A DNA stretch of 64,000 bases from JAFALK01 sp042701975 (GTDB lineage Bacteria; Pseudomonadota; Gammaproteobacteria; Burkholderiales; Burkholderiaceae_C), in the NCBI GenBank assembly GCA_042701975.1, contig CP170561.1, positions 372,001 through 436,000 on the forward strand, read 5' to 3'. Below are positions 36,275-45,546 of the stretch, in pieces. The translations under genes were made by a program, and so were the position numbers. Below the pieces are notes generated by a model. It saw only the letters and a list, made by a program, of their open reading frames with translations, was not told the DNA's origin and ran no database searches. Position 1 is the stretch's first letter, and every line of letters begins with the position of its first letter.

Positions 36275-36898
36275 ATGAAGACTGCCGTTTTTCTGTTGTC
36301 GGGTTTTCTTTTTGCCTCGGCCACCCTGGCCAATGAGGCACCCGCCGCCGCGCCCAAGCCGGACCTGGCCAAGGGCGGTGCGATCTCCGCCCAGACCTGC
36401 GGCGCCTGCCACACGGCCGACGGCTCCCGCGGCGCGGCCACCAATCCCATCCTGCAAGGCCAGCACGCCGAGTACCTGGCCAAGCAGCTGCAGGACTTCA
36501 AGGAAGGCAAGCGCAAGAACGCGGTGATGCAGGGCATGGCCGCGCCGCTGTCGGCCGAAGATGTCCGCAACGTCGCAGCCTTCTACGCCTCCAAGCCGCC
36601 GGCCAAGCCGGGCTTCGGCAAGAACAAGGACCTCTCGGCCCTGGGCGAGAAGATCTACCGCGGCGGCATCGCCGATCGCGCCATCGCCGCCTGCGCCGGC
36701 TGCCACAGCCCCTCGGGCGCCGGCATGCCCGCCCAGTACCCGCGCATCGGCAGCCAGCAGGGCGACTACATCGTGGCGCAGCTCAAGGCCTTCCGCTCGG
36801 GCGAACGTGCCAACAACCCGGTGATGACCGCCGTGGCTGCCAAGATGAGCGACAAGGAAATCGCTGCAGTCTCCGATTACATTGCCGGCCTGCGATGA
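36275..36898 (+). CDS. Cytochrome c4 (di-haem periplasmic cytochrome)
   Basis: 207 residues. Signal peptide about 1-19 (cleavage after ATLA), then two c-type haem domains with CGACH (42-46) and CAGCH (140-144), each with a distal Met (LQGMAAP; NPVMTAVA). Cytochrome c4 carries electrons from the bc1 complex to terminal oxidases. It is next to resB and ccsB, the machinery that attaches its haem. The AT-rich stretch upstream (around 36195-36220, TTGCCATTGTAAGAT) is a plausible promoter area. Confidence 0.93.
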   Translation: MKTAVFLLSGFLFASATLANEAPAAAPKPDLAKGGAISAQTCGACHTADGSRGAATNPILQGQHAEYLAKQLQDFKEGKRKNAVMQGMAAPLSAEDVRNVAAFYASKPPAKPGFGKNKDLSALGEKIYRGGIADRAIAACAGCHSPSGAGMPAQYPRIGSQQGDYIVAQLKAFRSGERANNPVMTAVAAKMSDKEIAAVSDYIAGLR

Positions 36899-36921
36899 GC
36901 CGTCACTGCTGACACAATGAC

Positions 36922-36948
36922 AAGGCCGGTGTCCCCACCGGCCTTTTT
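36922..36948 (+). terminator. Rho-independent terminator after cytochrome c4
   Basis: A perfect 10-bp stem (AAGGCCGGTG / CACCGGCCTT) with a 4-base loop and TTT tail. It separates the cytochrome c4 transcript from resB. Confidence 0.9.
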
Positions 36949-36965
36949 GCATATTGACTGCCCCG

Positions 36966-39059
36966 ATGTTGTCGTCCCGCGCCCTCAAGAATTTCTACGA
37001 GCTGCTGGCGTCGATGCGCTTTGCCATCGCCCTGCTCACCACCATTGCCATCGCCTCCGTGATCGGCACGCTGGTGGAGCAGCACCAGCCCTTTGGCAAC
37101 TACGTCAACCAGTTCGGGCCCTTCTGGGCCGAGCTGTTCGGCAAGGTGGGCCTGTTCACGGTCTACGGCACCTGGTGGTTCGTGCTGATCCTGGCCTTCT
37201 TGGTCACCTCCACCAGCCTGTGCATCGCCCGCAACGCGCCCAAGATCGTCCGTGACCTGAAGAGCTTCAAGGAGACGGCGCGAGAGCAATCCCTGGCCGC
37301 GCATCCGCACCGCGCGCTGGGCAGCATCCCGGCCGTGCCGCAAGCCGCGCTGGCGCAGGTGGCTGCGGTGCTCGAGAGCCTGGGCTGGCGCGCCAAGGTG
37401 CAGGTACGCGATCACGGCATCATGGTCGCCGGCCGCCGCGGCGCCGCCAACAAGATCGGTTACCTGGCCGCGCACAGCGCCATCGTGCTGGTCTGCGTGG
37501 GTGGCCTGCTGGATGGCGACCTGCTGCTCAAGGGCCTGATGTGGGCGCAGGGCAAGAGGGTCTACGCCGGCTCCGGCCCGGTGCTCGATGCCAACGTGCT
37601 GCCGCCCGGGAACCCGGGTTTTCGCGGCACGGTCGAGGTGGCCGAAGGCGGCCGCGCCGGCACGGCCCAGCTGAGCCTGGCCGAAGGCGTCGTGCTGCAG
37701 CAGCTGCCCTTCGACATCGAGCTGACGAAGTTCACCGTCGACTTCTATCCCACCGGCCAACCCAAGCTCTTCGCCAGCGAGATCGTGCTCCACGACCGTG
37801 CCACCGGCGCCCAGCGCACGGCGCAGGTGAAGGTCAACGAGCCCGTGATCGAGCAGGGCATCGCCATCTACCAGAGCAGCTTCTCCGACGGCGGCTCCAC
37901 GCTCAAGCTCGCGGCCGAGCCGATGACGGTCCAGGGCCGGCGCTTCAACCTGGACGGCAAGATCGGCGGCGCAACGGAGCTGGCCACCGAAGACAGCCGC
38001 GACAAGCTCGGCCTGGAGTTCACCGACCTGCGCGTGATGAACGTCGAGAACCTCGGCGGTACGCCCAGCGGTGGTGCCAACGGCACGGATGTTCGCAAGG
38101 TCGACCTCGTCGACTCCCTCTCGCAGCACCTGGGCAGCGGCGCCAAAAAGCGCGACAGCAAGACGCTGCGCAACATCGGCCCTTCGTTCAACTACAAGCT
38201 GCGCGACGCCTCGGGCCAGGCGCGCGAGTTCCACAACTATGTGGCCCCGGTCGAGCTCGAAGGCCAGCTCGTCTTCCTGGCCGGCGTGCGCGACACCCCA
38301 GCCGAGGAGTTCCGCTACCTGCGCATTCCGGCGGACGAGCGCGCCTCCATGGACGGCTGGCTGCAACTGCGCAACGCCCTGCTCGACCCGATGATGCGCG
38401 AGCGCGCCGCGCGCCGCTACGCCAAGAACGCGACGCCACCGGACAAGCCGCAGATGCTGGCCGAGATCGAGGCCACTGCGCGCCAGACGCTCACGCTCTT
38501 TGCCGGCGCCGATGGTCCTCCGGTGGACGCCGCCAGCGCCCCGATGCGCGGCGGGCTACCAGCACTCTCGCAGTTCATCGAAGCCAAGGTGCCCGCGGCT
38601 GAGCGCCAGCGTGTCTCGGAAGTGCTGCTGCGCATCCTCAACGGCACGCTGTTCGAGCTCTACCAGATCAGCCGCGAGCTGGCCGAGCAGCCCGATCGCG
38701 AGGCCGACGCCGCCGCCCAGAAGTTCATGGTGCAGGCCGTACTCTCCCTGTCGGACAGCATGTACTACCCCGCCCCGGTGCTGCTGCGCCTGGAGGACTT
38801 CCACCAGGTGCAGGCCAGCGTCTTCCAGGTGGCGCGCGCCCCGGGCCAGAAGGTTGTCTACCTGGGCGCCGTGCTGCTGATCATCGGCGTCTTCTCCATG
38901 CTGTACGTGAAGGAGCGCCGCGTCTGGATCTGGCTTGAACCCACACCGGGCCAGCAGGAATCCACCCGCGTTCGCATGGCCTTGTCCAGCACGCGAGAAT
39001 CGCCCGATACCGTGGCCGAGTTTGAACAGCTGCGCAAGGCGCTGCTGAAGGACGGATAG
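36966..39059 (+). CDS. resB: Cytochrome c biogenesis protein ResB/Ccs1
   Basis: 697 residues from the ATG at 36966; a TTG 12 bases upstream is possible. Four membrane spans: three near the N-terminus (about 18-40, 70-95, 165-190; EQHQPFGNYVNQFGPFWAELF is typical), a large periplasmic domain and a last span near 640-660. With CcsB it delivers haem to apocytochromes c and keeps their Cys reduced (System II). The C-terminal cytoplasmic tail of ~45 residues is polar. It lies 6 bases upstream of ccsB. Confidence 0.93.
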   Translation: MLSSRALKNFYELLASMRFAIALLTTIAIASVIGTLVEQHQPFGNYVNQFGPFWAELFGKVGLFTVYGTWWFVLILAFLVTSTSLCIARNAPKIVRDLKSFKETAREQSLAAHPHRALGSIPAVPQAALAQVAAVLESLGWRAKVQVRDHGIMVAGRRGAANKIGYLAAHSAIVLVCVGGLLDGDLLLKGLMWAQGKRVYAGSGPVLDANVLPPGNPGFRGTVEVAEGGRAGTAQLSLAEGVVLQQLPFDIELTKFTVDFYPTGQPKLFASEIVLHDRATGAQRTAQVKVNEPVIEQGIAIYQSSFSDGGSTLKLAAEPMTVQGRRFNLDGKIGGATELATEDSRDKLGLEFTDLRVMNVENLGGTPSGGANGTDVRKVDLVDSLSQHLGSGAKKRDSKTLRNIGPSFNYKLRDASGQAREFHNYVAPVELEGQLVFLAGVRDTPAEEFRYLRIPADERASMDGWLQLRNALLDPMMRERAARRYAKNATPPDKPQMLAEIEATARQTLTLFAGADGPPVDAASAPMRGGLPALSQFIEAKVPAAERQRVSEVLLRILNGTLFELYQISRELAEQPDREADAAAQKFMVQAVLSLSDSMYYPAPVLLRLEDFHQVQASVFQVARAPGQKVVYLGAVLLIIGVFSMLYVKERRVWIWLEPTPGQQESTRVRMALSSTRESPDTVAEFEQLRKALLKDG

Positions 39060-39064
39060 ACCCC

Positions 39065-40414
39065 ATGAACACTGCAACGCTCACCATCGGTCGCCGACAG
39101 CCCTGGCAGGGCCGCAGTCCTGCGGACTGGATCTTCGCCCTGGCCGTGCTGGCCGGCGCCGGCTTCGCGTTCGCGCAGTATGCCGCTCACATGGACAGTT
39201 ATGAGCGCGGCATCCTCGGCTTTGCCGCGGCGGCCCTGATCGCGCTCGGCTGGACCTGGCGCCCGCTGCGCCTGCTCACTGCCTGCGTGGCCGCCGCCAG
39301 CCTGCTGGCCATCTCGCTCTACAACGCCCATCCCGGCGGCTACGGCGCCGATCTGGGCGCGGCCGACAAGGTCTTCTGGCTGAAGTACATGCTGTCCAGC
39401 CAGAGCGCCATCATGTGGATGGCCGTGCTGATGTACATGAGCCTGGGCTTCTACTGGGGCGGCTTCTTCACCGGCCAGGGCAAGAGCAGCACGGCCGAGG
39501 TGATCGGCTCCAAGCTGGCCTGGGGCGCCGTCTTCATGGCGCTGACCGGCACGATGGTGCGCTGGTTCGAAAGCCACCAGATCGGCGAGAGCATCGGCCA
39601 CATCCCGGTCAGCAATCTCTACGAGGTCTTCGTCCTCTTCGCCTGGCTGACCACCCTGCTCTACCTCTATTACGAGCAGCGCTTCAAGACCCGCGCGCTC
39701 GGCGCCTACGTGATGCTGGTGGTGTGCAGCGCCGTGAGCTTCCTGCTCTGGTACACGCTGGCCCGCGAAGCGCAGGAGATCCAGCCGCTCGTGCCCGCCC
39801 TGCAGAGCTGGTGGATGAAGATCCACGTGCCGGCCAATTTCATCGGCTACGGCAGCTTCTCGCTGGCCGCCATGGTGGCGCTGGCCTACCTGCTCAAGAC
39901 CTCCAGCTCGCGCTCGCTGTGGATCGGCCTGGTGGCCGTGCCGGTGGGCATCGTCGTGCTGATCCTGCTGGTGCGCGCCTTTGCCAACCTCGAAGCAGGC
40001 ACGGTGCAGGGCCTCGGCGCCTGGGCCTCGCGCCTGGCCGGGCTGCCGGTGTTCTTCGGCCTGTGCATCGTCGCCCGCAAGCCGCTGACGGCCCGCCTGC
40101 CCGAGCTGAACGCGGTGGACGACCTCATGTACAAGGCAATAGCGATGGGCTTTGCCTTCTTCACCATCGCCACCATCCTGGGCGCCTTCTGGGCCGCCGA
40201 GGCCTGGGGCGGCTACTGGAGCTGGGACCCGAAGGAGACCTGGGCGCTGATCGTCTGGCTGAACTACGCCGCTTGGCTGCACATGCGGCTGATGAAGGGC
40301 CTGCGCGGCGCGGCCGCGGCTTGGTGGGCCCTCGGTGGCCTGCTGGTCACGACCTTTGCGTTTCTCGGTGTAAACATGTTCCTCTCAGGCTTGCATTCCT
40401 ACGGAACGCTGTAA
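39065..40414 (+). CDS. ccsB: Cytochrome c biogenesis protein CcsB (CcsA/ResC-type haem lyase subunit)
   Basis: 449 residues with about eight membrane spans. The periplasmic tryptophan-rich WWD motif reads AWGGYWSWDPKETWAL (about 378-393). Conserved His residues flank it (HVPANFIGYGSF and WLHMRL). It exports haem and, with ResB, ligates it to CxxCH motifs. It follows resB by 5 bases and is followed by msrP after 31 bases. Confidence 0.94.
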   Translation: MNTATLTIGRRQPWQGRSPADWIFALAVLAGAGFAFAQYAAHMDSYERGILGFAAAALIALGWTWRPLRLLTACVAAASLLAISLYNAHPGGYGADLGAADKVFWLKYMLSSQSAIMWMAVLMYMSLGFYWGGFFTGQGKSSTAEVIGSKLAWGAVFMALTGTMVRWFESHQIGESIGHIPVSNLYEVFVLFAWLTTLLYLYYEQRFKTRALGAYVMLVVCSAVSFLLWYTLAREAQEIQPLVPALQSWWMKIHVPANFIGYGSFSLAAMVALAYLLKTSSSRSLWIGLVAVPVGIVVLILLVRAFANLEAGTVQGLGAWASRLAGLPVFFGLCIVARKPLTARLPELNAVDDLMYKAIAMGFAFFTIATILGAFWAAEAWGGYWSWDPKETWALIVWLNYAAWLHMRLMKGLRGAAAAWWALGGLLVTTFAFLGVNMFLSGLHSYGTL

Positions 40415-40445
40415 GGTCAGGGGGAGCCTCAGCGACTCACAGCTC

Positions 40446-41405
40446 ATGAAGAACCTCCCCCACATCCCTTCCAGCGAGATCACCCCGCGCGATCTCTTCG
40501 AATCCCGCCGCCAGCTCCTCGCCGGCGCGGTCGCGCTGGGCCTGGTGCCCACGGCCTTTGCGCAGAGCGGCAAGCTGCCCAAATTGGCCGGTGCCAAGAG
40601 CGCTGTGGCCGGCGCGCAGACGATAGAAAAGCTAACCGCTTATTCCGACGTCACCAGCTACAACAACTTCTACGAGTTCGGCACCGACAAGGCCGACCCA
40701 GCGGAGCACGCCCACACGCTGCGCACACGCCCGTGGACCGTGACGGTAGAAGGCGAATGCGCCAAGCCCGGCACCTACGACATCGAGGCCCTGCTCAAGC
40801 TCGCGCCGATGGAAGAGCGCATCTACCGCCTGCGCTGCGTGGAAGGCTGGTCGATGGTGATCCCGTGGGTGGGCTACTCGCTGGCCGAGCTGATCAAGAA
40901 GACGGAGCCCAACTCGCGCGCCAAGTACGTGGAGTTCACGAGCCTGGCCGATCCCAAGCAGATGCCCGGCGTGCGCTCCAGCGTGCTCGACTGGCCCTAC
41001 ATCGAAGGCCTGCGCATGGATGAAGCCATGCACCCGCTCACGCTGCTGACGTTTGGCCTGTACGGCGAAGTGCTGCCCAACCAGAACGGCGCGCCGATCC
41101 GCCTGACCGTGCCCTGGAAGTACGGCTTCAAGTCAGCCAAGTCCATCGTCAAGATCCGCTTCGTCGAGCGCCAGCCGATGAGCAGCTGGACCAAGGCGGC
41201 CCAGCAGGAGTACGGGTTTTTTTCCAACGTCAACCCGAACGTCGACCACCCACGCTGGAGCCAGGCGAGCGAGCGCCGCATCGGCGAGGGCGGCGGCGGC
41301 CTCACGGCGCTGTTCGCCAAGCGCAGGCCCACGCTGATGTTCAACGGCTACGAAGCGCAAGTCGGCCAGCTCTACGCGGGCATGGACTTGAAGAAGAACT
41401 ACTGA
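40446..41405 (+). CDS. msrP: Methionine sulfoxide reductase catalytic subunit MsrP (YedY)
   Basis: 319 residues. A Tat-type signal is visible (SRRQLLAGAVALG, about 20-32, AFAQ end). The molybdopterin (Mo-MPT) ligand is C131 in YRLRCVEGWSMVIPW. The rest of the sulfite-oxidase fold is present (PRGVRSS-like PGVRSSVLDWPY, YGFKSAKSIVKIRF). MsrP repairs oxidised Met in periplasmic proteins and takes electrons from MsrQ. It is co-directional with msrQ, with 13 bases between. Confidence 0.94.
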   Translation: MKNLPHIPSSEITPRDLFESRRQLLAGAVALGLVPTAFAQSGKLPKLAGAKSAVAGAQTIEKLTAYSDVTSYNNFYEFGTDKADPAEHAHTLRTRPWTVTVEGECAKPGTYDIEALLKLAPMEERIYRLRCVEGWSMVIPWVGYSLAELIKKTEPNSRAKYVEFTSLADPKQMPGVRSSVLDWPYIEGLRMDEAMHPLTLLTFGLYGEVLPNQNGAPIRLTVPWKYGFKSAKSIVKIRFVERQPMSSWTKAAQQEYGFFSNVNPNVDHPRWSQASERRIGEGGGGLTALFAKRRPTLMFNGYEAQVGQLYAGMDLKKNY

Positions 41406-41418
41406 GCACCGCGCGCCG

Positions 41419-42012
41419 ATGACCAAGGCTCTCTTGCACTGGAGCGCCAAGCCGCTCCTGTTCCTGCTGTGCGCGCTGCCGCTGGCCTTCATCGTCTGGA
41501 AGCTGGCCACGCAGCCGGTGACCAACCCGGCGGAGTTCCTGATCCGCGGCCTGGGCGACTGGACGCTGCGCGGCCTGTGCATCACGCTGGCCATCACGCC
41601 GCTGCGCACGATGCTCAAGCTGCCAGCCCTGCTGCGCTTTCGGCGCATGCTGGGCGTGTGGACCTTCGCCTATGGCAGCCTGCACCTGCTGTCCTACGCC
41701 TGGCTGGACAAGAGCCTCGACTGGAACGAAGTCCTGCGTGACATCGGCAAGCGCCCCTTCATCCTGATGGGCTTCGCCGCCTGGCTGCTGATGGCGCCGC
41801 TTGCCGCAACCAGCTTCAACCGTGCGATCAAGGCGTTAGGGGCCAAGCGCTGGCAGGCGCTGCACAAGCTGGTCTATGCCGTGATCGTGATCGGCCTGCT
41901 GCACTTCATCTGGCTGCGGGCGGGCAAGCACAACTTTGCCGAGCCGGTCGTCTACGGCGCCATCATTGCTGCCCTGCTGGGGTGGCGCGTCTGGCGCGCA
42001 GTCCGCACTTGA
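41419..42012 (+). CDS. msrQ: Haem-binding membrane subunit MsrQ (YedZ)
   Basis: 197 residues, six membrane spans (for example LLFLLCALPLAFIVWKL, FILMGFAAWLLMAPLAATSF, VIVIGLLHFIWLR). Conserved His ligands occur in YGSLHLLSY, LHKLVY and GLLHFIW. It passes electrons from the respiratory chain to MsrP. The pair ends a plus-strand run; the DUF1801 gene converges 52 bases later. Confidence 0.94.
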   Translation: MTKALLHWSAKPLLFLLCALPLAFIVWKLATQPVTNPAEFLIRGLGDWTLRGLCITLAITPLRTMLKLPALLRFRRMLGVWTFAYGSLHLLSYAWLDKSLDWNEVLRDIGKRPFILMGFAAWLLMAPLAATSFNRAIKALGAKRWQALHKLVYAVIVIGLLHFIWLRAGKHNFAEPVVYGAIIAALLGWRVWRAVRT

Positions 42013-42064
42013 ATCGGGTCTGAGTCACTGGCTCAGGCTGGCGCACCGCTGCGCAAGATCCTGT

Positions 42065-42442
42065 CTAAAGGCCAGCTCTTGGCCGGTTCAGGCGCGCGGC
42101 CTCTTGTGCCAGCGCCACAACAACGCCGCGGTCCAGCGGCGTGCCCTCCCGCAGCTCCAGCGTGGCCATCTCGTACTTGCCACCGGGCTTGAGTCGCGGC
42201 TCGATGTGGCGCAACTGCTGCCCCTGCCAGAAGCCGAACAACACCCGCGTGGGCTCTACGCGCACGAGCAAGACCGGGTCGTCCAGGAAATAGACGATGT
42301 GGCCCCACTTGAGCCGGGCCTCAAAGCCGGGCACGGCCTCGGTCACGGCGGCATGGAGGGCAGCGGCATACGCCTGGCGCCAGCCCTCGAAGCTGGCCAG
42401 GTATTCGGCCGGCGTAACGGCGTCGGTCAGGATCATCTTCAT
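42065..42442 (-). CDS. DUF1801 family protein
   Basis: 125 residues from the ATG at 42442 (MKMILTDAVTPAEYLASFEG). The family text LKWGHIVYFLDDPVLLVR, VLFGFWQGQ and PGGKYEMATLELREG matches the DUF1801/YdhG-like fold (intracellular iron chaperone frataxin-like fold in the Bacillus YdhG group). No catalytic motif is known. Upstream frame extension has no match. It is divergent from the FAD/FolB gene. Confidence 0.78.
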   Translation of the reverse strand: MKMILTDAVTPAEYLASFEGWRQAYAAALHAAVTEAVPGFEARLKWGHIVYFLDDPVLLVRVEPTRVLFGFWQGQQLRHIEPRLKPGGKYEMATLELREGTPLDRGVVVALAQEAARLNRPRAGL

Positions 42443-42526
42443 GGCGGCTGCGGCTCCAGAAATGGCTGAGGCAGGCCCATTCTGGCCCGACCTGGGATAA
42501 TCGCGGGTTTGCACCATGCCTCTTCC

Positions 42527-43807
42527 ATGCCCGCCCCGTCCCGCATCACCGTCGACTGCGCCATCATCGGCGCCGGCCCAGCCGGCTGCTCGGCCGCGAG
42601 CTGGCTGGCGCTGCTGGGCCATCGCGTCGCGCTGATCGAGCGCGGCCCGCGACCCTGCCACGGCCTGCAAGGCCTGGACTTTCCGCAGGCCTGGGTGCTG
42701 GGCTCGCCGGACGCAAGCCTGTCAGCCCTGGGATCGCGCTATGCCGCCCAGGTCGCAGCCCAGCCGGGCGTCGAGCTGATCACCGGCCGCGCGCCGCAAA
42801 GCATCCGCCGGCAGGACGGCTTTTGGCTGCTGGACGAGGACCTCCAGGCCAAGACCCTGCTGATCGCCACCGGCCTGCGCCCGCGCCAGCCTGCGCAGCT
42901 CTTCCCGACATCGCCGCGCGTGCTGGATGCGCTGACGCTCACGGAGCAACGCGAACAGCTGCCGCCGGGCAGCCGCGTGCTGCTGCTGGGCGGTGGCGAC
43001 AACGCGGTGGAAAACGCCCTCTTCCTGGCCGAACGCGGCCATCCCGTGACGATCTGGTCGCGTTCGCGTTGGCGTGCGCAAGCGCAGTTCGTGCAGAAGC
43101 TCGATGCCATTGATCACATCACGCGCCGGCCCGCGCAGCCGATGCCGAGCAGCGTCGATGCCGACGGCACGGTGCATTCCGCAACGCATGGCGCGGAAGT
43201 CTTCGACTTCGTCGCCATCTTGCTGGGCTACGAACCCAATCCCGAGGCCTGGGCGCTGGCCACGACCGGCCTGCCGCCGCTGCAGGCCTTCGGCGACGAG
43301 CCGCGCCACGCGCTCTTCGTGGCCGGCGACGCCAGCCAGCGCATGCATCCCTGCGTGCAGACGGCCCTGGCCGACGGCGTGGTGGCGGCCAAGCGCATCG
43401 AGGCCCACCTGGCCGATCGCCCGACTGCGGCGGCGCTGCAGCACCACCATCGGCAGCAGGTCATCCACATCGCCGGCCTGCGCTTCGATGCCAACCTCGG
43501 CATCCTCGATTTCGAACGCGAGGACCCGCAGCCGATCCAGGTGGACGCCGAGATCAACCTCGGCCCGCAAGCGCTCGTGTCCAGCGACGCCGACATCGGC
43601 CACGTGCTGGACTACCGCCGCATTCGCCAGATCATCATCGACGAATGCACGGCCGAGCACACCGACATCCTCGAGGCCCTGGTCGCCAAGCTCTGCACCC
43701 GGCTGATGAAGCTGCCCGGCGTGATGGGCGTGCGCGTCAAGGTCAACAAGCTTGAAATCTTCCCCGACTGCCAAGTCGCAATCTCTGCCGAAACTGGCAC
43801 CTGGTGA
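42527..43807 (+). CDS. Thioredoxin-reductase-like flavoprotein fused to a dihydroneopterin aldolase (FolB) domain
   Basis: 426 residues from the ATG at 42527. Residues 1-305 form a two-dinucleotide-domain flavoprotein: FAD motif GAGPAG (15-20), NAD(P)H motif LLGGGDNAVENAL (about 151-163) and GDASQRMHPCVQTALADG near 270-287. The usual CxxC redox pair is absent. Residues 312-426 match FolB: GLRFDANLGILDFERE, VLDYRRIRQIIID and VNKLEIFPDCQVAISAE, with Y363 and K408 at catalytic positions. FolB makes 6-hydroxymethyl-dihydropterin for folate. A separate folB is normally next to ttcA, as here. The flavoprotein substrate is unknown. Confidence 0.83.
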   Translation: MPAPSRITVDCAIIGAGPAGCSAASWLALLGHRVALIERGPRPCHGLQGLDFPQAWVLGSPDASLSALGSRYAAQVAAQPGVELITGRAPQSIRRQDGFWLLDEDLQAKTLLIATGLRPRQPAQLFPTSPRVLDALTLTEQREQLPPGSRVLLLGGGDNAVENALFLAERGHPVTIWSRSRWRAQAQFVQKLDAIDHITRRPAQPMPSSVDADGTVHSATHGAEVFDFVAILLGYEPNPEAWALATTGLPPLQAFGDEPRHALFVAGDASQRMHPCVQTALADGVVAAKRIEAHLADRPTAAALQHHHRQQVIHIAGLRFDANLGILDFEREDPQPIQVDAEINLGPQALVSSDADIGHVLDYRRIRQIIIDECTAEHTDILEALVAKLCTRLMKLPGVMGVRVKVNKLEIFPDCQVAISAETGTW

Positions 43808-43811
43808 CACC

Positions 43812-44777
43812 ATGACGACGATCGAAATCCCCAGCCCCGTGACTCCCGAAATCGACGCTGAAGCCGCAGCCGCTCTTGCTGAGAAGGCCGCGCAGAAGAA
43901 GCACGAGCACGAGATCAACAAGCTTTCTAAGCGCCTGCACCGTCAGGTCGGCCAGGCGATTGCTGACTTCAACATGATCGAGGATGGCGACAAGGTCATG
44001 GTGTGCCTGTCGGGCGGCAAGGACAGCTACTCGATGCTGGACATCCTGATCAACCTGCAGCAGCGCGCGCCGATCAAGTTCAGCATCGTGGCCGTCAACC
44101 TCGACCAGAAGCAGCCCGGCTTCCCCGAGGAAATCCTGCCCGCCTACCTGAAGTCGCGCGGCGTGGACTTCCACATCGAGAACCAGGACACCTACAGCAT
44201 CGTCAAGAAGCTGATCCCCGAGGGCAAGACCACCTGCAGCCTGTGCTCGCGCCTGCGCCGCGGCATCCTCTACCGCGTGGCCGGCGAACTGGGTGCCACC
44301 AAGATCGCCCTGGGGCACCACCGCGACGACATCGTCACCACGCTGTTCCTGAACATGTTCTTCGGCAGCCGCATGAAGGGCATGCCGCCCAAGCTGGTGA
44401 GTGACGACGGCAAGAACGTCATCATCCGCCCGCTGGCCTATGTGCGCGAGCCGGACCTGGTGCGCTGGTCCGAGCACCGCGAGTTCCCCATCATTCCGTG
44501 CAACCTCTGCGGCAGCCAGGAGAACCTGCAGCGCGTGCAAGTCAAGGCCATGCTCAACGACTGGGACAAGCGCTTCCCCGGCCGCATCGAGAACATGTTC
44601 ACCGCCATGGGCAACATCGTGACCAGCCACATGATGGACCGCGAGCTGTTCCCGTTCACGACGATCAAGGCCACCGGTTCGCCCGTCGAGGGCGGCGACA
44701 TCGCCTTCGACGAAGAAGAGGCCTGCCACACGCCGTCTTCGGCGCCTGTCATCCTTCTGCAACGCGACGACGACTGA
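43812..44777 (+). CDS. ttcA: tRNA 2-thiocytidine(32) synthetase TtcA
   Basis: 321 residues from the ATG at 43812. PP-loop ATP site SGGKDS (67-72), with the [4Fe-4S]-binding Cys C142/C145 (TCSLCSR) and C230 (IPCNLC); C233 follows. It adds sulfur to cytidine 32 in certain tRNAs. An in-frame ATG 60 bases upstream overlaps the previous gene, but the family start favours 43812. The gap to FolB is 4 bases. A small GCCGGC/GCCGGC hairpin follows at 44785-44803. Confidence 0.95.
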   Translation: MTTIEIPSPVTPEIDAEAAAALAEKAAQKKHEHEINKLSKRLHRQVGQAIADFNMIEDGDKVMVCLSGGKDSYSMLDILINLQQRAPIKFSIVAVNLDQKQPGFPEEILPAYLKSRGVDFHIENQDTYSIVKKLIPEGKTTCSLCSRLRRGILYRVAGELGATKIALGHHRDDIVTTLFLNMFFGSRMKGMPPKLVSDDGKNVIIRPLAYVREPDLVRWSEHREFPIIPCNLCGSQENLQRVQVKAMLNDWDKRFPGRIENMFTAMGNIVTSHMMDRELFPFTTIKATGSPVEGGDIAFDEEEACHTPSSAPVILLQRDDD

Positions 44778-44820
44778 GCGCAAGGCCGGCTTTGCACGCC
44801 GGCAATAGAGTCGGTCCACA

Positions 44821-45492
44821 ATGAAGCCATCACGACTTCAGGAGACTGCTGTGGAACGTCGTCAGATTTTGCTGGGCCTCGGTGCCCTTCCTCTCGCTGC
44901 ATCCATCACCGGCCTCACCGGATGCACGGGCCCTTACAACGTCGGCGCCGACGTCTCGAGCTTCGGCGAATGGCCCGCGGATCGCGCGGGCGGCACCTAC
45001 GCCTTCGAACGCCTGCCTTCGCAGAAGCGCCACACCAAGAGCCAGGCGGCCATCGAGGCCGCGGCGGCCGAAGCGCTGCAACGCGCGGGCCTCAAGCCTG
45101 CGGCTGAAGGTGCCGAGCCCGACATCAAGGTCTCGGTTGGCATGCGCTACGGCCTGGTCGAGCCCGCCATCTGGGACGACCCACTGTGGTGGCGCTGGAA
45201 CGCCGGCTTTGGCCGCTGGCGCCGCGGTGGTCTGTGGTGGTCTGGCCCCGGCCCCTACCCCTGGGGCTACCAGGACACGCGCTACTACCGCGAAGCCGCC
45301 GTCCTGCTGCGCGACGGCAAGAGCGGCCAGCCGCTCTACGAATCGCACGCCAGCAACGATGGCTTCTCGCTGGGCGATGACGAGCTGCGCACCGCGCTCT
45401 TCCTGGCCGCCATGGCCGAATTCCCCAAGGCCGAAGAGAAGCCGCACCGCGTCACCGTGACCATGCCGGGTCGCGAGCCTGCCAAGCCATAA
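44821..45492 (+). CDS. DUF4136 lipoprotein
   Basis: 223 residues. The signal sequence ends in a lipobox (GLTGC, Cys35). The mature region has the DUF4136 pattern (YAFERLPSQKRHTKSQAAIEAAAAEALQRAGLKPA, then DIKVSVGMRYG and YREAAVLLRDGKSGQPLYESHASNDG). A Trp/Gly/Arg-rich patch (WWRWNAGFGRWRRGGLWW) interrupts the fold. Likely an outer-membrane-anchored lipoprotein of unknown function. Confidence 0.82.
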   Translation: MKPSRLQETAVERRQILLGLGALPLAASITGLTGCTGPYNVGADVSSFGEWPADRAGGTYAFERLPSQKRHTKSQAAIEAAAAEALQRAGLKPAAEGAEPDIKVSVGMRYGLVEPAIWDDPLWWRWNAGFGRWRRGGLWWSGPGPYPWGYQDTRYYREAAVLLRDGKSGQPLYESHASNDGFSLGDDELRTALFLAAMAEFPKAEEKPHRVTVTMPGREPAKP

Positions 45493-45517
45493 TCCGCGGC
45501 ATCGAGAAAACCGCAGG

Positions 45518-45545
45518 ACACCCGCTCGAAAGGCGGGTGTTTTTT
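45518..45545 (+). terminator. Rho-independent terminator immediately before glmU
   Basis: Stem ACACCCGC / GCGGGTGT with a short loop, followed by six T residues. The T-run ends one base before the C preceding the glmU ATG, so the terminator of the lipoprotein gene overlaps the glmU translation-initiation region. Confidence 0.88.
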
Positions 45546-45546
45546 C

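Noticed and set aside
42005..42060. Small hairpins in the msrQ / DUF1801 convergent gap
   Set aside because: The stems are only about 5 bp and lack T-runs, so they are not called as terminators.
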